This document shows positions 28,828 to 37,541 of a stretch of DNA of 64,000 nt, one piece after another. Each line of letters begins with the position of its first letter. Position 1 is the first letter of the stretch. Under the pieces are notes generated by a model. That model did no database searches. It was not told where the DNA came from and was given only the letters and a program-made list of their open reading frames with translations. The stretch lies in the NCBI GenBank assembly GCA_951812775.1, contig OX638326.1:446335-510334 (forward strand), given 5' to 3'. Source of the DNA: an uncultured Alphaproteobacteria bacterium (GTDB lineage Bacteria > Pseudomonadota > Alphaproteobacteria > MPNO01 > UBA2964). The translations under genes were made by a program, and so were the position numbers.

Positions 28828-30429
28828 TTAAATAAAGTCTGCCTGCCGACACAAAATCTGCCCCGCGAGAGCGCCAGTGTGGTCCCCACCCTGCAAAGTC
28901 TTCACGCCATTGACCAGAACAGTATCAACGCCCGCGGCAAACTGGTGTGGATCTTCATAGGTGGCCTGTTCTGCTATGGTTTCAGGATCGAAAATTGTGA
29001 TGTCGGCGCGGAAACCTTCCTTTAGGACACCGCGATCCTTGAGTCCCAAGGCCTTTGCTGAAGCACCCGTCATCTTGTGAACTGCGTCCTGTAAAGGCAG
29101 CAAGCCAAGATCGCGACTGTAGTGACCCAATACCTTGGCAAATGTCCCGTAAAAGCGTGGATGTGGTCGGCCCTGCCCTGTCGTGCCTTCTGGTGCGACC
29201 GAGTTGCCATCGGAGCCAATCATCACTTCAGGGTTTTTGACAAAGTCTTTCACATCATCTTCAGAAATTGAATCCACCAGCACCCGGGTCTGGCCATGAT
29301 CCTCGACAATATAGTCCATTGCCATATCGAACTGATCAATGCCGCGTTCCTCAGCGAGACTGCCGATCGTTCGTCCGGCATATTGTGGCAGATCAGGTGA
29401 GATCGAAATGCGCACGGCATCCCATGACGGAATACGGCCGAAATTGTTTAGCCCTTCAGCATCGACTTCATTCCGGAGACGCGCCCGCATTTCTGGATCA
29501 GCTAAACGTGCCAAAGTTCCTTCAATACCGCCTTCCTGTAGCCACGCTGGCATAAGGTTACGCAACGGGTTACTGGCAGCGGTATAGGGATAGATATCGC
29601 AATCAATATTCACCCCGCGATCACGGGCATCCGCGAAAAGATCCATGGCCTTTTGGGCGCCGCCCCAATTATCAAGGCCCGACAGTTTTATATGAACAAT
29701 CTGGACATGGACACCGACCTGCTCGGCGAACTCCATGGTTTCTTGCACGGCATCAAACACCGTATTGCCCTCATTGCGCAGGTGGGTGAAGTAACGCGCC
29801 CCTTCAGCCTCCAGCAAGTGACCGAGTGCCACCAACTCTTCTGTTTCAGAAAAGGAGCCCGGCGCGGTAAACAGGCCAGAGGACATTCCCAATGCACCGG
29901 CTGCCAATGCTTCGGTCAGAAGCCGTTTCATGTGATCGAGTTCATCCGGTCTCGGCGGACGATCCTCCATCCCCATGGTCATAAGGCGCAGCGTGTTATG
30001 TCCGACCAAATGAATGGCATTCACCGACAGCGACGGATAGCTGTTAAGGTAGTCGCCAAAGCTTGTGGCCTTAAAGGACAGCCACGGTGCGCTGGGGCTG
30101 AGATATTCGGCCAGCGCGTCGACCCTGTCTGGTAATGCCGGGGCACAGGAATAACCGCAATGGCCGATGACTTCGGTAGTTACACCCTGGCGTATCTTGC
30201 TTTCCGCCTGTGGCATGAGCGGCAAGGTCCAGTCCGAATGTGTCTTGATATCGATAAAACCCGGCGCAACTACCTTGCCAGCAGCGTCTATTGTTTCTGC
30301 TTCGCCGGTCGCGATGTCCGTTCCGATCTCAATAATCCTGCCATTTTCAATGGCGACATCGGCTCGAACAGGTTCAGCACGCGTGCCATCAATTACGCTG
30401 CCGTTACGTATGACAATTGGATCAGACAT
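28828..30429 (-). CDS. N-acyl-D-amino-acid deacylase-like amidohydrolase
   Basis: This 533-residue amidohydrolase-superfamily enzyme is closest to D-aminoacylase. The N-terminal beta-sandwich strand with IRNGSVIDGT is followed by VAPGFIDIKTHSDWTLP. The conserved metal Cys is in VIGHCGYSCAP, histidines in FTHLRNEG and IVHIKLSG, and the distal Asp in MIGSDGNSV. The usual HxH at the start of the barrel reads K-T-H here, so one metal ligand appears replaced. It follows the reductase gene by two bases at the end of the Rieske oxygenase operon, which hints at hydrolysis of an N-acyl or amide bond in that pathway. Confidence 0.82.
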   Translation of the reverse strand: MSDPIVIRNGSVIDGTRAEPVRADVAIENGRIIEIGTDIATGEAETIDAAGKVVAPGFIDIKTHSDWTLPLMPQAESKIRQGVTTEVIGHCGYSCAPALPDRVDALAEYLSPSAPWLSFKATSFGDYLNSYPSLSVNAIHLVGHNTLRLMTMGMEDRPPRPDELDHMKRLLTEALAAGALGMSSGLFTAPGSFSETEELVALGHLLEAEGARYFTHLRNEGNTVFDAVQETMEFAEQVGVHVQIVHIKLSGLDNWGGAQKAMDLFADARDRGVNIDCDIYPYTAASNPLRNLMPAWLQEGGIEGTLARLADPEMRARLRNEVDAEGLNNFGRIPSWDAVRISISPDLPQYAGRTIGSLAEERGIDQFDMAMDYIVEDHGQTRVLVDSISEDDVKDFVKNPEVMIGSDGNSVAPEGTTGQGRPHPRFYGTFAKVLGHYSRDLGLLPLQDAVHKMTGASAKALGLKDRGVLKEGFRADITIFDPETIAEQATYEDPHQFAAGVDTVLVNGVKTLQGGDHTGALAGQILCRQADFI

Positions 30430-30431
30430 TT

Positions 30432-31454
30432 TTAGCTCGGTACAAATTTTTCTGCGTGAACCAGTTTGCTATCGACCCCTCTTTCGGCCAACCAGCTTTC
30501 TGCAGCTTCAATCATTGGCGGTGGGCCGCAAAGATAGACATCCGCACTACCCTCAATGAGTTCCTGCCGCAGTAACGAAGTCACCTGCCCGGTTTCACCG
30601 CTCCAGTCAGCGTCGCCTTCGACAACAGCAATTTCGGTGGTCAGCAAAATTCCTTTGGATTTATAGCCTTCGAGCACATCGAGATGAAAAAGTTCCGTCG
30701 GCTCGTTGGCTCCGATCAACAGATGTACGGGCTGCGTTGTCGCGCCGGTTTCGATCATGTGATCAAACATCGATAACATCGGTGCCAGACCCGTTCCTCC
30801 TGCAACCATCACAATGGGGCATTCCGGATTACGGAGATAAAAGTGACCGAACGGACCGGCCATGGTGATTTCATCACCGACCTGTGCACGACCCCGCACA
30901 TAGTCGCTCATCACACCATGCTTGAGCGCCTTAATAAAAAAACTGTATGTCTCGCTGTCGTGAGGCGCGTTGGCAAAAGAATAAGATCGAGTCTCTTCTG
31001 TCCCCGGCACCGACAGATGAACATATTGGCCGGGCATGAACGAAGGTGGTTCAGCTTCAGTATCCAGGCGCTGAATATCCAATCGGTAAACCGTCGAAGA
31101 TACCTGTTCACATGCCGCCACTTTGCATAACCAGCTTTGGGGATCCGTTTTAAACGCCAGGCGAGATTCATATGGAAACTCAATGATGCAGTCCGACCGC
31201 GCATGCATCTGACAGGTCAGCACTTCACGCTGGGCCGCTTCTTCATCCGACAGTGCCTCATCAGAAACATCATCAAGGTCATATTCACCTTCAACACAAT
31301 GTCCTTTGCAGGTAGCGCAGGCGCCTTCCATGCAGTCCACCAATATCCGGATTTTATTCCGGAGGCAGGCCATATAAATCGTGTCTTCTTCGTCAGCGAG
31401 GATTTGCTCGCTGCGTCCATCTTCGAACACCAGTGTGACGTTATATTTCGACAT
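30432..31454 (-). CDS. Oxygenase reductase component (BenC/AntC type)
   Basis: This is a 340-residue electron-transfer protein. The plant-type 2Fe-2S ferredoxin domain is at residues 1-95, with Cys41, Cys46, Cys49 and Cys81. The ferredoxin-NADP reductase part follows, with the FAD motif RSYSFAN, the NAD motif GGTGLAPMLSM and the C-terminal CGPPPMIEAAE. It should pass electrons from NADH to the Rieske oxygenase encoded upstream (class IB, benzoate/anthranilate dioxygenase style). A 94-bp palindromic repeat separates it from the dehydrogenase gene. It may also serve the second oxygenase at 62 kb, which has no reductase of its own in view. Confidence 0.92.
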   Translation of the reverse strand: MSKYNVTLVFEDGRSEQILADEEDTIYMACLRNKIRILVDCMEGACATCKGHCVEGEYDLDDVSDEALSDEEAAQREVLTCQMHARSDCIIEFPYESRLAFKTDPQSWLCKVAACEQVSSTVYRLDIQRLDTEAEPPSFMPGQYVHLSVPGTEETRSYSFANAPHDSETYSFFIKALKHGVMSDYVRGRAQVGDEITMAGPFGHFYLRNPECPIVMVAGGTGLAPMLSMFDHMIETGATTQPVHLLIGANEPTELFHLDVLEGYKSKGILLTTEIAVVEGDADWSGETGQVTSLLRQELIEGSADVYLCGPPPMIEAAESWLAERGVDSKLVHAEKFVPS

Positions 31455-31481
31455 TTCTTGCTAACCGGCCTCTTACGTCTT

Positions 31482-31575
31482 CGTCATACCCGGGCTCGAC
31501 CCGGGTATCCAGGCCAATCTAATGACAGCTTTAGTGATGCAAACATGGATTACCGGGTCAAGCCCGGCAATGACG
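31482..31575. repeat. REP-like long palindromic intergenic element
   Basis: The element begins CGTCATACCCGGG and ends AATGACG. It contains ATACCCGGG/CCCGGGTAT around CTCGA at 31486-31508 and CCGGG-TCAAG-CCCGG near 31553-31567, so the whole can fold as a cruciform. This GTCAT-CCCGGGCTTGACCCGGG pattern is a familiar mobile intergenic repeat in alphaproteobacteria. It lies inside an operon, between dehydrogenase and reductase genes, and could act as a transcript stabiliser or attenuator. Confidence 0.85.
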
Positions 31576-31591
31576 ATTTTTTGAATACACT

Positions 31592-32623
31592 TCAGGGCAC
31601 AATGAGGGGCTTAAGCGCCTTTCCCTCCCGGATCAATTCAAAGCCAGACGGTCCGTCTTTGATGGGCAACGAATGGCTATGGATCGGTCCAAGATCGACC
31701 GCACCAGATGACACCAGCTCCGATGCAACCTGCCAGCTATCCCAAATCCGGCGCCCGTGGATATTTTGCATTTCCGGGCATTTGACGACCCAATGGGTAA
31801 AATCAACTGGAATCGCGGTCGGCGGCGGACCAACGAGTCGGAAATCTCCACCTTTGGCAAGTGCTTCAAAGCAGGCATTGAAACCCGCCTCAGTTCCGGA
31901 ATATTCGATGGCGACATCGACGCCATCTCCCGCCGTCATATCCCCAACAACTGACTGTAAATCTTCTTCCGCCGCATTGACGGTTCGCTCAGCGCCCATT
32001 TTATCCGCTGTCGCCAATCGCAACGGGTTAATATCACAAGCGATGATGCGCGTCGCACCGAGTGCCCGAGCACTTGCAACGTTCATCAGCCCAATCGGCC
32101 CACAGCCATTGACCAAAACTGTTCGTCCAGCGACACCTGACCCCGCCAATGTTGTATGAACCGATATGCCAAACGGCTCCATCATTGCCGCCACTTCTAT
32201 CGGAAGATCTGCAGGGTTTTTCCAGGCAATTTGCGACGGCACGGTCACGTATTCTGCAAACCCGCCGTCGAAACTCACGCCAGGATATGTCGTCTTCGTA
32301 CAGAGATGCGCTTTTCCTTGACGACATGGTCGACATGTTCCGCAATAAACATGGCTTTCGAGACTGACATAATCGCCAACCTCAACATTCATCACACCGT
32401 CGCTAATTTTCTCGACATAGCCGCAGGCTTCATGGCCCAAAACACGCGGTAACTGCATCCGGCGCGCCATACGCGGTGCCCAGTAATAAATCTGCATATC
32501 GGTGCCGCAAATGCCCGCCGCGGCGACTTTGATCAGGATTTCACCTGGACCGGGATCACGCGGATCGCGTTCTTCAACAGCGATTCCCCCTTCACCTTCC
32601 TGGACCTTACAAACAGCGAGCAT
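31592..32623 (-). CDS. Zinc-dependent alcohol dehydrogenase (MDR family)
   Basis: This 343-residue medium-chain dehydrogenase has catalytic zinc ligands in AGICGTDMQ and the GHEACGYVEKI block. Structural zinc cysteines are in CGTCRPCRQGKAHLC, and the nucleotide fold includes VNGCGPIGLMNVASARALG. It lies 12 bp after the oxygenase beta subunit gene, so it may oxidise a diol or alcohol produced by the oxygenase, in place of the short-chain BenD-type dehydrogenase. This role is an inference from position. Confidence 0.88.
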   Translation of the reverse strand: MLAVCKVQEGEGGIAVEERDPRDPGPGEILIKVAAAGICGTDMQIYYWAPRMARRMQLPRVLGHEACGYVEKISDGVMNVEVGDYVSLESHVYCGTCRPCRQGKAHLCTKTTYPGVSFDGGFAEYVTVPSQIAWKNPADLPIEVAAMMEPFGISVHTTLAGSGVAGRTVLVNGCGPIGLMNVASARALGATRIIACDINPLRLATADKMGAERTVNAAEEDLQSVVGDMTAGDGVDVAIEYSGTEAGFNACFEALAKGGDFRLVGPPPTAIPVDFTHWVVKCPEMQNIHGRRIWDSWQVASELVSSGAVDLGPIHSHSLPIKDGPSGFELIREGKALKPLIVP

Positions 32624-32634
32624 AGTCTACACCC

Positions 32635-33132
32635 TTACAAATGATAAATATCGACTGGGCCTTCCAGCATATCGTCGATTAGCGTGATCTTCTTCATAAT
32701 GATCTTAAGTCCGATATCAGATTTCCGGAATTTAAAGTCATAAAGGCTGGCACGGTTCTGACTGCCATGTTTACCAAAAGAGTGAACCAGACAATTCGCC
32801 GTCGCCGAAATCTCGTCTCCCTTTACATTGGAGACCAAAATATTGCTGACAATATGGACGGTTCGGTCAAGCGGCAGCGAGGCATAGGAATCCCGTGACT
32901 CAATACGAAACACGCGATCTTCAATACCTCCGCGATTACGGAAATACATCAGGTTTAGCTGAGTCTCTGGATCGCTGACAGTATCTTCTTCATTTGCCCA
33001 ACTCGGCACCCAATAAACCGCATCCTCTGCAAACAAGTCGACCCAGTCGTCCCATTCGCGACGATCCAGTAACGTTGTTTCCAAGTTAACAAGGTCAGCG
33101 ACTTCGTGCTTTAAATCAGTTTCAATATCCAT
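32635..33132 (-). CDS. Aromatic-ring-hydroxylating oxygenase beta subunit
   Basis: This 165-residue cone-fold (NTF2-like) structural subunit has the family pattern LLDRREWDDWVDLFAEDAVYWVP, RVFRIESRDSYASLP and the C-terminal IIMKKITLIDDML. It forms the alpha3beta3 oxygenase with the product of the gene 30 bp upstream. A second beta subunit is encoded at 63.2 kb. Confidence 0.92.
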   Translation of the reverse strand: MDIETDLKHEVADLVNLETTLLDRREWDDWVDLFAEDAVYWVPSWANEEDTVSDPETQLNLMYFRNRGGIEDRVFRIESRDSYASLPLDRTVHIVSNILVSNVKGDEISATANCLVHSFGKHGSQNRASLYDFKFRKSDIGLKIIMKKITLIDDMLEGPVDIYHL

Positions 33133-33162
33133 TGATCGCAGTTCTTTTTCGTTATCTTGTTA

Positions 33163-34491
33163 CTATTCCTGCGCCAGCATCATTTCACGCCACCGCCGAT
33201 AAAATCCGAAAAACAGTGTTTCATTTTCCCAACTCTCGCTACTCGATACAGGATCAAATCCTACAGCTTTCGCTCCTTCATCGGGGCCATGGGTCATGGT
33301 TTGAATACCGCGATTAAAATCGTTCCACTTTGTTTGAGATGCTCGACTACCGGCCATCGTATCTTCAAGGGCCGCCATGTCATCGGAGGTGGCCATACCT
33401 GCCGTAAGATAAAAATCTTCAAACTTGCGAAGCCGGGCCGAACGCGCTTCCGCATCCTCTCCCACTGGCGCAATGCAATAGACCGTCACTTCGGCTCTAT
33501 CTGCGGAAATCGGTTTCACATAGCGGATCTGGGTCGAGGGATTGTCCATCAACATCACATTGGGGAATATCGCCAGATTACGCCCCTTCTCCAAAATCCA
33601 CTGAACATGCGCAGGCGGAAGATTTTTCTCCAGCCAATTCTTCTTCTTAAAAATTGGCCGGCGTTCGGGTGTCGTATGTTGCGCCCATATCGACATATGG
33701 CCATTGCCAAGATCATAGGCACCTGACGGGACAATCCCGACGAGGCGTCCACCTTCGGTCTGTTTCAGACCTTGGAGGCTCTCCCGTTCCTCACGATTTC
33801 GGACCGTCGACGCAAACACGCGGTGAACCGTCGATACATGATAGCCATCGACACTATTCTCGAGCTGCATTTTCCAATTGCCACGAATGACATAGGTCGA
33901 ACTACCGGGCACAACTTCGAGCCCTTCTGGAGATTGTTCAACCATAAGATCGATCCAGGTTGCCGCCGCACCTAGATATTCTTCAATTGGCTCTACATCG
34001 TCTTTCAGGCAGCCAAAAATAAACCCCCTATAATTCGCGAGCTTCGCGATGGGCCTTAAATTGTACTGCGAACGATCAAACCCTTCTTCGCCAAAACCTT
34101 CTTTTTCATTCTTGATACGGATACAACGCCCATCACAGCTATAGGACCATCCATGAAAACGACAGGTCAGCGTTGTCGCCTTATCCTGTTTCTTAGGCGT
34201 CAATAAAGCGCCACGATGGGAACAAACATTGATAAAGCAGGAAAGGCTGTCATCTTTTTGTCGAACAACGACAACCGGATGACGTCCTATATCTGACGCA
34301 AAATAACTTCCGGCATCGGGAACCTGACTTTCATGGCACAGGTACACCCACCCTTTTTCAAAAATCTGTTCTATTTCCGCATCGAAAATGTCCTGATCGG
34401 TATAAACCGACCGATCAACGCGGAAGACACCTTCATCAACCCGGTCATCAACAAGCGCTTCTAACCCGCTCTTTTGATAGGAACCATCCAT
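33163..34491 (-). CDS. Rieske aromatic oxygenase alpha subunit (benzoate/anthranilate type)
   Basis: This catalytic subunit has about 442 residues. The Rieske centre is Cys90-x-His92 (CSHRG) and Cys110-His113 (CRFHGWSY); the mononuclear iron site is DGYHVSTVH with His218 and His223 and a C-terminal acidic ligand region. Size and neighbours resemble BenA/AntA. ATG 34491 with AGGA upstream is preferred to the TTG at 34500. It is first in an operon with beta subunit, dehydrogenase, reductase and deacylase, so the substrate may be an amino- or amide-substituted aromatic acid. Confidence 0.92.
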   Translation of the reverse strand: MDGSYQKSGLEALVDDRVDEGVFRVDRSVYTDQDIFDAEIEQIFEKGWVYLCHESQVPDAGSYFASDIGRHPVVVVRQKDDSLSCFINVCSHRGALLTPKKQDKATTLTCRFHGWSYSCDGRCIRIKNEKEGFGEEGFDRSQYNLRPIAKLANYRGFIFGCLKDDVEPIEEYLGAAATWIDLMVEQSPEGLEVVPGSSTYVIRGNWKMQLENSVDGYHVSTVHRVFASTVRNREERESLQGLKQTEGGRLVGIVPSGAYDLGNGHMSIWAQHTTPERRPIFKKKNWLEKNLPPAHVQWILEKGRNLAIFPNVMLMDNPSTQIRYVKPISADRAEVTVYCIAPVGEDAEARSARLRKFEDFYLTAGMATSDDMAALEDTMAGSRASQTKWNDFNRGIQTMTHGPDEGAKAVGFDPVSSSESWENETLFFGFYRRWREMMLAQE

Positions 34492-34702
34492 CGCGACCAA
34501 TCCTGACCTCAGAAATCAACAAATTTTCACTGTTTAAACGTATAGCGCGGCGCGCGTTTTAGGGAAACATCATTCCGAGTAAATGTCTTTTGAGCAGCAC
34601 AATTTTAATGTGCTCTTTGCAGAATGAGAAACAATCGTGCAATATTGTCTTGGAAAGAACCATGACAGACACCCAACATACTGAAAATAAAGGAGAGAGG
34701 CG

Positions 34703-35377
34703 TTGAAGGGTGCCACGATTTTATTCACTGAAATGTCCCCTGACGAAGATTGGGAGGACGATTTTAACCATTGGTATGACACCCACCACATACTTGCCCG
34801 CACGCAAGTAGATGGCTTTATCAGTGCGCAACGGTATCGCGACCCTGACCGGCCAACATATCTTGCCGTCTATGAAATCGCGTCTGAAGACGTGTTGGAA
34901 AGCGTTGCCTATCAAAAGGTCCGGGCTCAGCCAAACGCGCAAACAGCGTGGATGCTGGCCAATGTACAAAATTATAGCCGCTATATTGGAAACGAAATCA
35001 GCGATACACGCCAGGACGGTGTCACCGATGACGTGCTTGATGAAGCGTATGTCTATGCTGTGTTTTTTAGTGTCCCTGACGATCGCGCTGAAGAATTCAA
35101 TAAATGGTACGACGAAGAACACAGCCCCATGCTGCTAAAATGCCCCGAATGGAAAGCGGTCCGCCGGTTTGAGATCACTGATGGTGATCCACAACCATGG
35201 ACCCATTTGGCGTTGCACTATTTGTCGGACGTTGATGCTGCTCTATCCTCTGCAGAACGCGAGGCAGCCCGAGATACGGATTGGCGCAAAAAACTTGCGG
35301 AAGAACCCTGGTTTCAGGGCAGTAACCACGTCTATGAAGCTTTCGGCGGCCGTTTTTTGAGCGACGACAAGAACTAA
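34703..35377 (+). CDS. Tandem dimeric alpha-beta-barrel domain protein (copy 1)
   Basis: This 224-residue protein is built of two ferredoxin-like halves, each marked by a similar motif: DDFNHWYDTHH near residue 17 and EEFNKWYDEEHSPML near residue 133. It is a clear paralogue of the protein at 37542-38219, with matching length, motifs and C-terminal W-region. Such EthD/DUF4286-like domains often occur in catabolic clusters as small enzymes or binding proteins, but none has a defined reaction here. The start is TTG at 34703 behind a strong AGGAGAGAGG. Confidence 0.8.
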   Translation: MKGATILFTEMSPDEDWEDDFNHWYDTHHILARTQVDGFISAQRYRDPDRPTYLAVYEIASEDVLESVAYQKVRAQPNAQTAWMLANVQNYSRYIGNEISDTRQDGVTDDVLDEAYVYAVFFSVPDDRAEEFNKWYDEEHSPMLLKCPEWKAVRRFEITDGDPQPWTHLALHYLSDVDAALSSAEREAARDTDWRKKLAEEPWFQGSNHVYEAFGGRFLSDDKN

Positions 35378-35506
35378 CCAGCCCGATTGGGCGGAACCTG
35401 CCCCGTTATACACAATCGGTTTACCAAGAACGGGAAACTGTTGGCAGCGCCACTCGGTTCTGCGAAACTGGCCGCACGTTTTGTCCCCAACAAGCTGGAG
35501 TGCGCT

Positions 35507-36355
35507 ATGAACCGCGCAGTTTTCGCGGGCGTATGTTGCGCCCTTACCATCGCCGTAACGTTTCAATCAATCGCCTAGGTCAAACCTGTTGAAGCGACCA
35601 AGGATTTTGTCGTCGCAACCGTTAACGGTAACGCAATCATGGAATCGGATATCAGCGGTTTCTACAACACGCTGCCACCTCAATACAGGCAAGTCCCCTA
35701 TGCCCAAATTCGGGGCCAACTCGTTGAAAGAATGGTTGAGCAAACACTGGTTGCTGATGCGGCCCGGAAAGCGGGACTTCATAAGGACCCGTCCGTCAAA
35801 CAGCGGATTATTGCGATTGAACGCAGCCTGCTCAATGAGGCCTATCTGTCACGAATTATGCAGAAAGAACTGACCGAAGAGAAAGTCCGCGATGCCTATC
35901 AGAAATCCATCGCCCTTCAGCCCAAGCGAGAAGAAGTTCACGCCCGGCATATTCTTGTCAAAACCAAGGCCGAAGCAGATGCTATTATCGCACAGCTTAA
36001 AAAAGGGGCTGATTTCGCCAAGCTTGCGAAAGAAAAATCTACCGGCCCGTCCGGAAAAAATGGGGGAGACCTCGGCTTTTTTGCTGACGGACAAATGGTA
36101 CCTCCCTTTTCCAAAGCCGCCTTTGCCCTGGACAAAGGACAAATTACCGAAACGCCCGTAAAAACCCGGTTCGGCTATCACGTCATCAAGGTCGAAGGGC
36201 GGCGGGTAGCGGGCCAAGAAAAATATGAGCAGGCATCTGCAAAAATTAGGGCGAGCCTTCAGGACAAAATCTTTGAAAAAATCATGACTGGGCTGCGCGC
36301 CAAGGCCAAGATTGAAATCAAGGGTGGCGTCAGCAAGATTCAGCCCATTCGTTAA
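35507..36355 (+). CDS. Parvulin-type peptidyl-prolyl isomerase, interrupted by TAG after signal peptide
   Basis: From ATG 35507 (TGGAG upstream) the frame encodes a signal peptide ending QSIA. It then meets TAG at 35576-35578 and continues in the same frame as VKPVEATKDFVVATVNG and a PrsA/SurA-like protein to TAA at 36355. The N-terminal SurA-like helices are followed by a complete parvulin domain: VHARHILVKTKAEAD, GPSGKNGGDLGFFADGQMVPPF, TRFGYHVIKV. The TAG falls exactly where a cleavage site SIA-Q would be usual, so it may stand for CAG. A shorter product could begin at 35639 but would lack a signal peptide. Confidence 0.8.
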
Positions 36356-37090
36356 ATGACGATGGAAGAACGCCCCGCGAGCTGGCGTGCCCGAATAGGT
36401 ACGATAATTCCGGTCAGCAACACGACCAATGAAACCGAATTCAACCGCATGAAACCGGACGGCGTAACCGTCCATTTCACGCGCGTTCCGCTCCACGGCA
36501 ATCCGGCAGAAGATGATTTTCAGGATATGCTTTCTCACGCTGGCGACGCCTCTGAAGGACTCGCTGCCGCCGGAGCTGATGTAATCGCTTACGGCTGTAC
36601 ATCAGGATCCATGATCTGTCCTGCCGACCGATTGATCGGGACAATGGAAGACGCTTCCGGTAAACCAGCGATTTCCACCGCTGGAGCTATCATTCAGGCC
36701 CTCAAAGCTCTCGGCATCAAACGGCTGTCGATGGCGACGCCCTACAGCGATGCGACCAACGAAAAAGAATGCGCCTTTATCGAACGCCACGGGTTTGAAG
36801 TCGTAGCAATGAAAGGCCTTGGGCTTGGCCGCACGTTGGAAAAAATTCAAAAGATGTCACGCGTTTCGCCATCGGAGATTTATGCGCATGCTAAATCTGT
36901 AGATCGCGAGGACAGCGAAGCGATACTGATTTGCTGCACAGATTTCGGTTCAGCTGGCGTTGTCGAGGACCTTGAAAAAGACCTCGGAAAGCCCGTTATC
37001 ACAAGTAATACGGCATCGTTCTGGGGGGCCCTGAGACGCGCGGGAATCGATGATAAGATAGAGGGTTACGGACAGCTCTTCCGCCAGTAA
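36356..37090 (+). CDS. Maleate cis-trans isomerase/arylmalonate decarboxylase family protein
   Basis: This 244-residue member of the Asp/Glu racemase superfamily has both catalytic cysteines: AYGCTSGS in the first half and LICCTDF in the second. This is the pattern of maleate isomerases, which convert maleate to fumarate, an end step of nicotinate and related ring degradation. It starts immediately after the isomerase stop (TAAATG). A second family member at 45733 lacks both cysteines. Confidence 0.85.
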   Translation: MTMEERPASWRARIGTIIPVSNTTNETEFNRMKPDGVTVHFTRVPLHGNPAEDDFQDMLSHAGDASEGLAAAGADVIAYGCTSGSMICPADRLIGTMEDASGKPAISTAGAIIQALKALGIKRLSMATPYSDATNEKECAFIERHGFEVVAMKGLGLGRTLEKIQKMSRVSPSEIYAHAKSVDREDSEAILICCTDFGSAGVVEDLEKDLGKPVITSNTASFWGALRRAGIDDKIEGYGQLFRQ

Positions 37091-37107
37091 CCCCCTTCAC
37101 AAGACGC

Positions 37108-37512
37108 TTATTTTTGATCAGCTTCCCAGGCGTCAATCGCTTCTTTCGCATTTCTAAATGCATCAACACCTGCAGGAATTCCGCAATAAACTGTGGCATG
37201 CATAAGCAATTCGCGGATTTCTTCGACGGTGCAACCGTTGCGCAACGCACCCCGCGTATGTGCTTTTAACTCGGTTGGTTTGCCAAGTGCCGTCAGCATC
37301 GCCAGTACCAGCATTGAGCGGGTTTTGCGATCGAGTACGCCTTCTCTGCCCCAACCCATACCCCAGCAATATTCTGTTACAACATCCTGAATGGCACCGT
37401 GAAAATCATCCTGTGATGCCTTTTCAATATTCGGGTCGACATATTCCGCGCCCAGCACCTCGCGGCGAATGTTCAGCCCTTTGTCATAGGTATCCTTATT
37501 GGAAATCGCCAA
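37108..37512 (-). CDS. Carboxymuconolactone decarboxylase family protein (PcaC-like)
   Basis: This 134-residue protein has the family core VTEYCWGMGWGREGVLDRKTRSMLVLAMLTALGK, then LKAHTRGALRNGCTVEEIRELLMHATVYCGIPAG with its conserved Glu, His and Cys. It is close in length and motif to 4-carboxymuconolactone decarboxylase. The start is TTG at 37512 with GGGAG upstream. It probably forms a minus-strand operon with the two genes behind it. It is one of three family members in the window. Confidence 0.88.
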   Translation of the reverse strand: MAISNKDTYDKGLNIRREVLGAEYVDPNIEKASQDDFHGAIQDVVTEYCWGMGWGREGVLDRKTRSMLVLAMLTALGKPTELKAHTRGALRNGCTVEEIRELLMHATVYCGIPAGVDAFRNAKEAIDAWEADQK

Positions 37513-37541
37513 TGTAACTCTCCCTTTTGAAATGCCGGCAA

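Noticed and set aside
31137..32159. Long plus-strand open frame of 340 codons
   Set aside because: It is antisense to the reductase and dehydrogenase genes and crosses the palindromic repeat; composition is not protein-like.
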